From positions 249,323 to 313,322 of the forward strand of contig VWZP01005850.1 in the NCBI GenBank assembly GCA_013396995.1: a stretch of 64,000 bases of DNA, written 5' to 3'. The notes under the pieces were generated by a model. The model saw nothing but the letters and a program-made list of their open reading frames with translations. It had not been told where the DNA came from and made no database searches. Every line of letters starts with the position of its first letter. The first letter of the stretch is position 1. Made by a program: the position numbers and the translations under genes. The DNA comes from Dicaeum eximium. Its lineage: Eukaryota > Chordata > Aves > Passeriformes > Dicaeidae. Shown here one piece after another: positions 12,961 through 23,216 of the stretch.

Positions 12961-13850
12961 CACATCCCTGTCCCTATAGGGCTCAGGGCATGGCACATCC
13001 CTGTCCCTGCCCCTGCAGGGCTCAGGACATGGCACATCCCTGTCCCTGTCCCTGCAGGGCTCAGGGCATGGCACATCCCTGTCCCTGTCCCTATAGGGCT
13101 CAAGCATGGCAAATCCCTGTCCCTGTCCCTATAGGGCTCAGGGCATGGCACATCCCTGTTCCTGTCCCTGCAGGGCTCAGGACATGGCACATCCCTGTCC
13201 CTGTAGGGCTCAGGGCATGGCACATCCCTGTTCCTGTCCCTGCAGGGCTCAGGACATGGCAAATCCCTGTCCCTGTCCCTATAGGGCTCAAGCATGGCAA
13301 ATCNNNNNNNNNNNNNNNNNNNNNNNNNNNNNNNNNNNNNNNNNNNNNNNNNNNNNNNNNNNNNNNNNNNNNNNNNNNNNNNNNNNNNNNNNNNNNNNNN
13401 NNNNNNNNNNNNNNNNNNNNNNNNNNNNNNNNNNNNNNNNNNNNNNNNNNNNNNNNNNNNNNNNNNNNNNNNNNNNNNNNNNNNNNNNNNNNNNNNNNNN
13501 NNNNNNNNNNNNNNNNNNNNNNNNNNNNNNNNNNNNNNNNNNNNNNNNNNNNNNNNNNNNNNNNNNNNNNNNNNNNNNNNNNNNNNNNNNNNNNNNNNNN
13601 NNNNNNNNNNNNNNNNNNNNNNNNNNNNNNNNNNNNNNNNNNNNNNNNNNNNNNNNNNNNNNNNNNNNNNNNNNNNNNNNNNNNNNNNNNNNNNNNNNNN
13701 NNNNNNNNNNNNNNNNNNNNNNNNNNNNNNNNNNNNNNNNNNNNNNNNNNNNNNNNNNNNNNNNNNNNNNNNNNNNNNNNNNNNNGCATGGCACATCCCT
13801 GTCCCTGTCCCTGCAGGGCTCAGGGCATGGCACATCCCTGTTCCTGTCTC
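12961..13850. repeat. GC-rich 33/39-bp minisatellite interrupted by an assembly gap
   Basis: About nine units precede the gap and one and a half follow it. The common unit is 39 bp and runs CATGGCACATCCCTGT, CCCTGTCCCTGCAG, GGCTCAGGG. Variants have TATAG in place of TGCAG, CAAATC in place of CACATC, TTCCTG, or one CCCTGT hexamer fewer (33 bp). Variation is thus both in whole units and in an internal CCCTGT hexamer. The array ends at about 13845, where the last unit breaks into CTCACAG. Long frames on both strands through it (GTGMCHALSP-like and RDRDVPCPEP-like) are repeat artefacts joined across N. Confidence 0.95.
13304..13785. other. Assembly gap (482 N)
   Basis: The gap falls inside the minisatellite, with repeat units on both sides. 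The true array length is unknown and may differ greatly from the gap size. Confidence 1.
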
Positions 13851-16442
13851 ACAGAGCACCACAGGGCACAGGAAGAGTGCAGGCACAGCCTCACTCTGCA
13901 CCCAGGGATGAGCAGGAGGAGGAGCAGGAGGAGTTGTCCAGCGGCCACACAAGGGCCTGGCTGCCATGCCCTGCTCTGCAGCCAGAGCAGGGAGCCGTGG
14001 GCACCAGGGCACAGTGGCCACAGGGCTCCCCAGCTGCCCTGCCCTGGCAGTGCTGCTCCCTCCCGGGACTGTGGCCCCAGTGCCAGGGCAGGGCCTGGTG
14101 TTCAGGTGACAGCAGGGAAGGCAATCATAGCCCTTCTGCAGAGCACCCAGCTCTCTTGGCAAATAAGTGCACTGGCAGCAAACTAAAAAATCCAACAGAA
14201 ATGTCAGAGCCTGCTCCCTCCCCCCAGAGCTCTCCTTCCCCACTGTCCTTCTGTCACCATCTACAGCTTCTGCACACGATTGAGGGATCATCACAGCTCT
14301 ATTTTTCCTGGGCTTTATTGGCCATTGCAGCTTCTTCAGCCAAGATGTGAGGCAGGACTGAATGAGTCACAACTAATATCAGACTGATTAACACTTACTT
14401 GTCAACTGCAGCTTCCAGCTGAATGTATACAGCTGGAGGGGAAGCTGAGGAAGGAGAAAAACACTGATTTCCCCAGAACAGAACTAGACACAGATTCTTT
14501 GGAATTAGTCAGGTATCAAGAATCTGGACAAGCATTGGAAAGAGGAAATTAAAATTCACCAAAATTAAATAGTAAGTGGAAAAGTGTTCCCAGGCTCATA
14601 GCAAGCCAAGCTAACACCTGTGGCAGGCAGTGTTGGAACACGTATTTCCAAAGGCTTCTCTGTAATCTTGGTATTTTTCTGATCAGAATTTTTAAATGTA
14701 AGAACAATTCTACTTTTTTTGGTCCCAACTGTTCTGATACAAAATTGTCCTAAGCAGGAGTAATGCCAATTGACCCAAGCAGGGAAGGGGAAGGCAATTT
14801 CACCAGAGGGCACATTACCCTTTCCCATAACATACTTTTCTTCCTCACTGTCCTGCACTCCCCATAGCCTTTGAAAGAAACAATTCTTTCCTTTAGTTCT
14901 CTAGCAGTGAGCAGCTCTTCTCCTGCTGGGGAAAGCTTGGGCCCTTTCCATCAGCAACTGCAGTGCTTCCCAGAGGAGAGCAGGATGCTGCATGGCAGCT
15001 CTGCACCCCAGAGGCAGGAACTGCCCAAACTCACAGCATTCCTAGGCCTTCCCAGGTTTGGTATTCCCAGCCTAGCAGAGCCCTACAGCAAGCAGCAGGA
15101 ATAAGGCATCCCCAAACTGATCATGCAGCAGTAGCAGAGGGTGAATTGCTCCATCACCACAAGACCAGCTCCATGCTAAACAATTTTACAGGACACTTAA
15201 TAAAAAGAAGTTCTTGGAAAACTTCCCTCAAGTCCCTTCCTAGGCAGAGTGGAACAGGAGGCTACAGTCTCCAGGTCAGTGACAGAAGCCACCCAGGGAA
15301 CATTTCAGGGACATGGCACCAAGCTGAAGAAGTCACTTGCTGAATCCAGGCTCAGTCTAGGCTGGCAGACACGTGTGCTCAGCTTCCCAGCTGCCCCACA
15401 CAGCTTCCACACACTGAGCCAAACCCTGGCATTATGAATGGAGCCCATCTCCAGATACTCTTCAGAGCTACACGTGCATGCAGGCCCTGTGAAAAACTGC
15501 TCTTCTCATCTAACATCAGGGGCTTTTTGCAGTATTTCAAGGTACAGAGCAGGCACAAGAGCAATAACTGACAGCCCAAACTCACTGCAGGGGCTGCCAT
15601 GATGCTGAGGCCTCTCACTGCTCCCACTGACAAGGGGTGGGAGCTTCTGAACCTCAAGCACTTTCAGAACCTGCTCAAACCTTGTACAGGGTTTGCCCCC
15701 ATAGGCAGCTACCAAAAGCTTTCCGTCACTGACACCTATGACCCCAAAGCTGTACTTTGGTCCCTCATGTGCCATTTGAAGACTGAGGTGTACATTCCTA
15801 TCACTCACTTGTCTTTTCCAAGAAACAACTCTTTTTTCCCTTATGCCATTTGGTTCTGATTCCAGCTGAAACTAAGTCCTCAGTAAAGTTTAGAGGCAAG
15901 AGAAAACAGATTTCTTTGAAAGCCACGTTGTGAGCTGTGGTTACTTCTTTTTTTTTAATAGTAACTTCAGAAAACAACACAGACTGGATAGTTTTGGTGG
16001 CTGTTTATCACAATGGCTAGATAATAGAATTCATAGCCTAGTTTGAGATTTTTAATAATTCAAAACTGCTCATCTGTGTAAGAGATTCCCAGAGAATTGC
16101 AGTGGGCTGGGGTCAGCTGCTGCCCCACACCCAGAACTGCAGAAGAGAGTCCTCTCTCAGGGAAAAGATTTTCTGCACCTCAGGTATAACAGAAAGGAGC
16201 TCCACAGGTACAATTTCCATTCTTTGCGTGCTAAAGTGATGTGGTTTTATATGACGCTAATGTATTACACAATCACATAAATAACTGATACAGAGTACAT
16301 CACTCATGATGACAGAGACAACACCACCTTCCAGCCTTTCTCAACACCAGATCAGACTCCAGAAGCCATAAATATTCAGGTCTGAAAGAACTGCAGTAGC
16401 CTCAACCATTAATGCCAGCAATGCCCTTTCACAGGGCAAGTG

Positions 16443-16481
16443 AAGTACAGCTTTCACACTATCCTTGTGAAAGCTGTACTT
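16443..16481. other. Perfect 16-bp-stem inverted repeat (hairpin)
   Basis: The arms AAGTACAGCTTTCACA (16443-16458) and TGTGAAAGCTGTACTT (16466-16481) are exact reverse complements around a 7-nt spacer, CTATCCT. The pairing resumes outside with GCAA (16436-16439) and TTGC (16485-16488) after a 3x3 internal loop, giving a 53-nt foldback. A perfect 16-bp stem is unlikely by chance at this spacing. It could be a structured RNA element, a small palindromic duplication or a short inverted-repeat element. The loop is small for a typical microRNA precursor. Confidence 0.85.
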
Positions 16482-16732
16482 AAATTGCAGATTACCTAAC
16501 ACACAAAATGAAGGATCCTGCTGAATTTTAAGGGCTTGCATCTTTTGCTGCACAAAAGCAAGCAGTGTCATTAAGAACAGTGCACCGTGCCTTCCTTTCC
16601 AGTCTGTCTTCCTCCAGGGACCGGTCTCCTCCAACGCCATCAAGTTGAGGGTTGCTCCATTGGGGTGCCAATGCCAAGCGTGGCAGTGCTGTGATGTGCA
16701 GGGCTGCTGAGAACATCACAGAGGTGAGCAGG

Positions 16733-16828
16733 CCGGGATGGGGCAGGCAGAGCAGACCTGGATGGAGCAGGCAGGGCAGGGCTGGATGGGGCAGGAGGAG
16801 CAGGCCTGGATGGGGCAGGCTGCCTCGC
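16733..16828. repeat. 24-bp tandem repeat, four copies
   Basis: Units begin at 16733, 16757, 16781 and 16805, each close to CCTGGATGGGGCAGG followed by a variable AGAGCAG-type tail. The last unit decays after CAGGC. It lies between the hairpin at 16.4 kb and the possible 3' end of the micropeptide transcript. The proline- and leucine-rich minus-strand frame across it is an artefact of the repeat. Confidence 0.85.
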
Positions 16829-17040
16829 TGCCCTTCCCTCCCTGCCTGCAGGAGCGCTCCTGGAGGCGCTGCCCGGCCGGACACGGCTGCCCCGACCTGC
16901 CTGGAGCGAGAGGCCTGCAGTCAGTGTCCCGTGCTGTGGCTGTGCCAGCCATTTTGATACACAGAGCTGATATGCACTGAGGTATCATAAAGGAAATGGG
17001 ATTAAAGCCAACAAAACCCTCCTTCCACGCTGCTGCAGCA

Positions 17041-17046
17041 TTTATT
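17041..17046 (-). promoter_or_regulatory. Candidate polyadenylation signal (AATAAA) of the micropeptide transcript
   Basis: TTTATT on the plus strand reads AATAAA on the minus strand, 565 bp below the stop codon. A transcript ending just below it would have a 3' UTR of roughly 0.6 kb. This hexamer is common by chance and the downstream GU-rich element is weak, so this is only a suggestion. Confidence 0.35.
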
Positions 17047-17611
17047 CAGCCTGAATTCCTGATGGACTCTATTAATCAATCCCTCTGGCTAATTGGGCAT
17101 TACTCATGCCACAGCACAGCGCTGACAGTGACAGAGCAGCAGAGGCGTTACAGCTTCAGCTCTCAGAGCAGGTGTTTACGTGAGGCTGCTCCTTGTGTAA
17201 GGGCTCCGTACAGGATGATGTCCCTCTGCAAACAAAGCAGCGGCACTTCGGGCTTCTCCAGGGCTGAGAAGTGCTACGTGCAGGCACGGAATCGTCATGG
17301 CTAGGAATCCAGGCTGATTAGTGCCACGGAGAGCAGTTACGATTAAGCAGGTTGGCTCCGTTACCTCTCCCCCTTTCTCTTGTTTACCTGGGATCCAAAG
17401 CGCAAGGCACAAGTGATGACAGGAGGAGAGTGAGGGGAGCAGGGTGGGGAAGGAGCTGACGATTAAAAAACACGGGAGGAATACTCTGAGACACACAGTC
17501 ACCGTAACAGCAGACAAGCAGACCAGAGGCAGACAACGACAAGCTGACCTGCTGATTTGTTGCCCAGTCCTGGAAACCCCCATGCACCACACCACTACCG
17601 GCAGTCCTCCT

Positions 17612-17773
17612 TCAGTGAAATGCCAAAAGAAACATCAGCACCACGTTGACGATGATGAGGAAGAGCAGGATGACAAAGACCACTACCCGCTGGGTCTCCG
17701 GGTTCATGTTGCAGCGGAGGAAAGTGTGAAGCGCACTCCATTTGTGCCTGCTTCTGTCGGGGACCTTTGCCAT
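17612..17773 (-). CDS. Predicted 53-residue single-pass membrane micropeptide
   Basis: This short frame reads from ATG (17773-17771) to TGA (17614-17612). The start context is gaaccATGg, with A at -3 and G at +4. An in-frame TGA lies two codons upstream, so this ATG opens the frame. The N-terminal 29 residues are hydrophilic and basic (MAKVPDRSRHKWSALHTFLR, then CNMNPETQR). Residues 30-51 are continuously hydrophobic except for Asn43 (VVVFVILLFLII, then VNVVLMFLLA), and the protein ends FH. That predicts a C-tail-anchored membrane peptide with the basic part in the cytosol. Of 53 third codon positions, 41 are G or C, well above the surrounding intron. The frame sits below a CpG-rich region inside the ARHGEF4 intron on the same strand. 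I cannot name it. SMIM39 is a candidate only because I half-remember it mapping near ARHGEF4. An alternative is that the poly-T tract upstream is a splice tract, which would make this a terminal exon whose ATG is intronic. Confidence 0.7.
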   Translation of the reverse strand: MAKVPDRSRHKWSALHTFLRCNMNPETQRVVVFVILLFLIIVNVVLMFLLAFH

Positions 17774-17788
17774 GGTTCAGCCCCCAGG

Positions 17789-17794
17789 AAAAAA

Positions 17795-17826
<32 letters not shown>

Positions 17827-17846
17827 AGGCAGGGGGAAAAAAAAAA
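17789..17846. repeat. Poly(A)/poly(T) tract upstream of the micropeptide
   Basis: On the plus strand this is 25 A, a G, 13 A, a short G-rich break and 10 A. On the coding strand of the micropeptide it is a long T tract ending 15 nt before the ATG. It could be part of the 5' UTR, a polypyrimidine tract of an intron, or a slippage-prone simple repeat. No AG lies between the tract and the ATG, so the first possible acceptors fall inside the predicted frame. Confidence 0.9.
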
Positions 17847-17929
17847 GCTTAAGTGCCTGCCAGGGCAGGATGGGGCAGAGGGCTGTGAAGAAAAGCTGTT
17901 TGCAGCTCCCAAAAGCAGAAGTCTAAAAG

Positions 17930-18470
17930 GTTCGGCACTGCCACAGCACGTGTGCCAAGCGCCCCCTCAGCTCAGGGCGAGCTTGTCAGCAGATCCCCGG
18001 GGTTCCACGGCTTCTGTGCCCAAGGAGCCGTCGCCATCGCTCCGGCAGGAGGAGGACATCGGGTTCCTTGTGGCGGAGCGTGGCGGAGCTCCGCAATCCG
18101 GCTGCGATGTCGGCTTCCCAGAGAGCGGCGCCGCGATTTGCTGCGCTCCGTCTCCAGGATACACCGGGCCTTAGCAACGCGGAGCGCAGCGCTGGGCTGT
18201 GCGGGGAGCCTCTTAAGGAGGGTCAGCACTGGATTAGGCGGCTGCTTTTCTAAATCCTTCCAGCCGCACTACGAGTGTGCCAGCAGGAAGGCAAATGCCC
18301 TGCCCGGGCGGGGCCTTCCCGCACACCTGAGCGAGCAACAGGCGCGGGTGCTGGAGCGGGATGGGACGGGAGGTGCAGCCCGGCTCTGCCCCGGAGCGCA
18401 GGACCAGCAGCTTCTGCAGGACTCTGCCGTTCGCTGCCCGGCAGCATCCCGGAGCCAGAAAGTCTAAAGG
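17930..18470 (-). promoter_or_regulatory. Intronic CpG-island-like region, candidate promoter for the micropeptide
   Basis: This stretch is visibly dense in CpG, unlike the CpG-poor intron on both sides, and has a GC box (GGGCGGGG at 18306-18313). No TATA box is obvious. It lies 160-700 bp upstream of the micropeptide ATG on the minus strand, where a promoter and 5' UTR would be expected. A short minus-strand frame beginning MATAPWAQKP near 18035 could be an upstream ORF. The region could instead, or also, be an alternative ARHGEF4 promoter, producing transcripts with the SH3 exon but not the APC-binding exon. Direction is inferred from the position of the short frame. Confidence 0.6.
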
Positions 18471-21400
18471 ACTTGGCTCCCTCTGCCAACGCCTCCGTGG
18501 GCCTGAGTCACTGCAACTCTCCAAATCTCTGCAATCATCAAAGCTCTATTCAGCTCTGCAGAGCCCTAAACATGCTTTTATGAATTTAACTTTTGCTGCC
18601 ACCGCAAAGTTCACCGAGCATCAATGCCCTGCCTCGGGTACACTCACGGATGCCCCAGCTAAGCACATCCCCCACCCGTGTTGGGTCAGAACAGAGGGAA
18701 AAGGCACTCCTCCTTGGAAGGATCAGGGATACATCTTGGAGAGTACCCAGCCCAGGCTCCTCCACTGCAGCCCTTTCGTTTCCTCTAGCCAGCAAAGGAA
18801 AGCCCACCTCTCACTGAAAAGCCAGCAGCAATCGCTTCCCAGCAGAGGAGGAGGAGGAGGACTCAGTATTCAAATCCTTCATTGACAGGAAGCAGCTTCA
18901 CATCTTCCCGTTCTCACTTACACCACACATTCCCCCTCAGGAAGCTGAGGGATACAAATCCAGCAGTCCTGATACCGAAATTGGCTCAATCCAGACCTTG
19001 GATTTAGGGCTAGGTGAGACTGGAGCTGTGTGTGGAGCCGCAGATGGAGGATGGAGTTATCCAAGAGGATGACTGTGCACTTTACACAGAAGTTTCCAAC
19101 ATGGCCACACACATTCCTAGGAGCAGGAACCAGAACACGAGGTTGCCCTGCTTGAAACCCTGACTGCTAAACACCTCTGGTAGCCTCCACCTTGGGGAAG
19201 GGCCATGTGGGAACAGACACACGATGTGGGTACAAATGGAACACTCAGATTCTCTCACAACTGAGAAACGAACTAACAAAAAAGCTGAGTTTTTTCAGGT
19301 GTTAGCACATTAATGCCTGTGATGTTTCTTGGGGATCATTACAGCTCCTGTATGTATCCTGGAAAACAGGAGGTAAGATATTTAAATAGGGACAGGTTTA
19401 AGAGTTATGGGTACTGGTAGTTTCCTTTAATTTTGGAATTTTTTCCCCCAAATTGCACCAACCTCAGCAAGGGCTATACAGAAAGGGTAGTCAAAAATGC
19501 CATTGTCTCCTTGTGCTTCTGCAATGTTTAAGATACCTCTTTCTTAGTCATAATAAAATCAAATCAAGAATTATTTCAGTTTCTTGTTTCTGAACACAAA
19601 GATCCTGCAAATCTCCTTGTCTTTAGCCTAAATGTACAACAAGGAGAACAATGCACAGGATGAGGTCTTGTGCTCTCAATGCAGCTTCAAGACCTGTAGG
19701 AAAAACCTCACAAACAGAGCAAACTGCTGGGACCCACAGGCTGCCCAAGCTCACCGGTGTTTGAGTTTTGGCCTGCAATGATTTAATGGCTTTAAAAAAC
19801 TATTTATCCCTGCCATGTGCACCACAGCAGAACATTTCAAAGCTGGCAGACTTAAATTTACTGAAAGTTCTTCAAGTCCACAGCTGACTCGCATCATTGC
19901 ATTGTTCAACTCCTGGGCATTCTGCAAATATTGTCTGGCTTTGAAGGCTTTTTATGCCTGATTGAGTTTGGACATAAGCCACCAAGCAGGATTTGGGTGG
20001 GATGGAGATCTTCAGGAGAAGCTAATTATGGTGAATGAAAAGCATGATCACACTCACTTCTCTGAAACCTGCACAGCAACTACTATCTTCTGTAAGCACA
20101 TAGTTACACTGAAAAGAAATGGATAAACTCCAGTGATTCAACAAGGCTGGCTGAGCTACACTGTTGGTATTGCAGGGGTAGTATCTAAAATCCATCATGT
20201 AATTCTCCACTGTCTCCTGAAATCTTTGCCACTTGTGAACATGCTAAAGCATTTGGAGGTGAAAGCACAGAAAGTTTGTCTGAAGACATCTAAAAGAAGA
20301 AAGCAGTTCACTTCTTGGACACTGCTCTGAGTCCCCCTGGAAAAAGAAGTCCAGGGGAAACCGATGGCAGAAAGAAATTGCAGGGGGAAAAAAAGGTACA
20401 AAATTGTAGTGGAAGATACATTTTCATCTCTGTGGTGTCTAAGAAACACCCCAAGCCCCTGCCATGTCCTTTTGCTCTTCTGATGTGCAGACCCAAGTGC
20501 TCCCATTGCCTGAGCACAAATAACAAATAGCATATTTGCCTCAAGTACATTTTGGAGCCTTGCACAATTAATGTTGAGTAGCATTCACCCTTCTGACCCC
20601 TCAGTGAAGAGAAACTGATCTCCACAAGGGCAAAAGCTGCAGAGTGACTCTAGCTGTGACCTGGCTTTTGTTTCCAGCCCCACACAGTGAATCCCCTCAC
20701 AAGGTCTGTGGCAGAGACTCTGCATGGGGGAGTCACTGCCATGGTAACTCCAAGTGTTTGCACTGGGGGGCCTCTCCAGCTACTGCTGCACTCTGCTAAA
20801 CATCATGTGGCATTTTTCCATCATGGAAATAAAGCCTCCTTCTTATTTCTCCCTGATCACTGATGCTTCTGTGGTAGGTGGCACCAGCAAGAGATGAAAC
20901 AGCTGGAAGTTTTACCTCGTGGCTTGTAATACTTTGTATAACTATCACTGAGGGAGCATATATCAAATAATTGTTGCACAACCTCCACTGGAATCTAATT
21001 TGCAATTGTAATAATTTCCTTTGACTCCTTCCTCTAAGAGCCATCCTCAGCCAGGACTGCACCACGGGAATCATGCTGCCACTCAAAAAGAGTAAGGAGT
21101 GAGTACATCACAGCCTCAAAGGCCTGGACACACACAAAGCCCTGCTGCAGTCCCAGAAGCTGCTCAGTGACCAAGGCTTCAGAGAATGAGCAAGAATCCC
21201 CCAGTCTAATATTAGATAAAATAGAAAACAAAAGACATGCCTTCATTTTTCATCAAAATGATACTAAATATTGCCCAGTCCTTACTCATCACCATGCAGC
21301 ACATGAAGCCCAAGCCTTTGGAGACTGCTTTAGGTGTCATTTTTAGGAGGCCAGGAGTATACAGACAAACCCCCTGTCTACCAGTGAAAAGGGTGTTTCA

Positions 21401-23183
21401 ATATTGTAACAGCTGAACTAGGATCTGAAAGGCACACACACATAGATGTGAAGAAATAATTCCTGCAATGAGCAGCACAGGTGTACCAGTAGAACAGGCA
21501 GATGAATAACTGAGGAGACAAGCAGTGAAGCTGGATCCATCAGGCTGGGAAAGCAAAGAGCTCGTGTCCCACACCAAGGCCACCAAGAGTAGTCATCTGG
21601 GGGACCAGCCCCACCTTCAGCTCCTTTCTCCTCTCTCCTGGTGAGCAGACTTGGAAGGCAAAGCTCCAAGTAGAACACTACATACCATGCTGGAGCACAC
21701 TTCCAGCACTTCCTATTCTTGACTTGTCACAAATAGGAATGTGCTTGCTACAAGTACAAGAAACAGCACAATTCAACTCCTCTTAAAGGCAAGGATACAT
21801 TAGTATTGTAGGCACTAATAAACCGTGCTCTGAATATCCATAGACAGAAAAAGGGCTCTTACTGGGTCATTTATCAACACTCTCCCTCCAACAAGGTGAA
21901 AAGTGTATTATCTAAATATTAACAAAGACAGAGGTGCTAGAACTGAGGCTGGATTGGGCCCAGCTGACACACAGACACCTCCTGGCCCGGCTGCCTGCTC
22001 AGGGCAGAGCTCATGGACACACCAGGCAGGCAGCTCCAGGGTTTGCTGGCTCTGTGCACGCAAACACCGCCTGGAGCACACAAATGTGAACTCCTTCACA
22101 AGTTTCCCATAGGTATCCCTAAAGAGGACACCTTCTGAGGCAGCTTTCCTCTCTGTTGTTGCACCAATGAAGGCACAGACACAAATATGAATTCCCCTGC
22201 CCCTCTGGGTGGCATTGCTGGCTGTTGGAATGCTGGGCATAAAGAACTGCAGAGGAAGAGAACACGTTCAGCACATCTAGAAATGTTTAATGTTGCAACA
22301 GCCAGATTCACCTGGGTCCACATGACTGGACTTTTTTCCCCCTTCAACTTCTCTTTGACATAAAAATCATCTAATTATTACTGCCCTTTTCATTATATAG
22401 AGCTGTTGAAGAGTTTCTTAGGGAAGAAGCTACAGTTGATTTTTATTTTTTTAATTGGATGATAAAAATATTTCTATCTGTAACAGTGGTGTGATGAACT
22501 GTTTCAAATGCATCTTTTAAAAAAGAATCCAGGATGAGTGGATATTCAGTGGATGACAGCTCAGCAGCTGAAAAGGCTGACAGTGAAATTGTGAGGGGTC
22601 AAGGATTTGTAACTGCAAATCATTCCAAGGAAACCAAGTTTCCTTAAGTCCCACAATTACACTTTTCCCAGCATCCAAACTAACCAACTATCAACCCTGT
22701 TATTCATGGAGTTAACTCTCAGTAACACTGCAGATAACACCTCCCAAAAGGACAGCATTCCTATTGAGCCACAGCCAGAAAACATCAGAACAAGTACAGC
22801 CTTTTCAGCTGCATATGATCATGTACTTCTAAAATGGAAAACAGTCTGTCAGAGTTTGCTTTGAATTTTTACAGTGTGTAACACTGTGTTACTAGAGCAC
22901 AGTTACTCCCACTGCATCTTTCTCTAGCTCGTACTGCATGGTTTAAGCCCACTCAGCTTTTACAGCCAGCACTTCCCTGGGCAGATTACTCATGCAGTGC
23001 TGCCAAAACTTTACAAGCTGTTCTCGTGCTCGAGTACTAAGACTCACGAGATAAGTCTCAATGGAAAGAAAATGGGCATGACCATTTCCTTATGGAGTGC
23101 ATAGATTGAGGCATAGCCTTGCTGGGAGACTGCAAGAGAAGCAGCTGTTCAGACTGGCTACCCCTGACTACAAGTAATTAAAA

Positions 23184-23216
23184 ATTTAAAAAAAAAAGAA
23201 AAGAAAAGAAAAAGAG
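23184..23216. repeat. A-rich AAAAG low-complexity tract
   Basis: A run of A is followed by three to four AAAAG units. No gene is associated with it. Confidence 0.85.

Noticed and set aside
12961..13303. A CRISPR-like appearance of short repeats with short variable parts
   Set aside because: The units are directly contiguous, there are no unique spacers, and the genome is a vertebrate one. It is a minisatellite.
12894..14294. Very long open frames on both strands across the minisatellite
   Set aside because: They consist of repeat-encoded motifs joined through 482 N. A repeat whose unit length is a multiple of three stays open by default.
17444..17926. A plus-strand frame antisense to the micropeptide ending in a poly-Lys run
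   Set aside because: The lysines come from the poly(A) tract, and the frame is a shadow of the minus-strand coding sequence.
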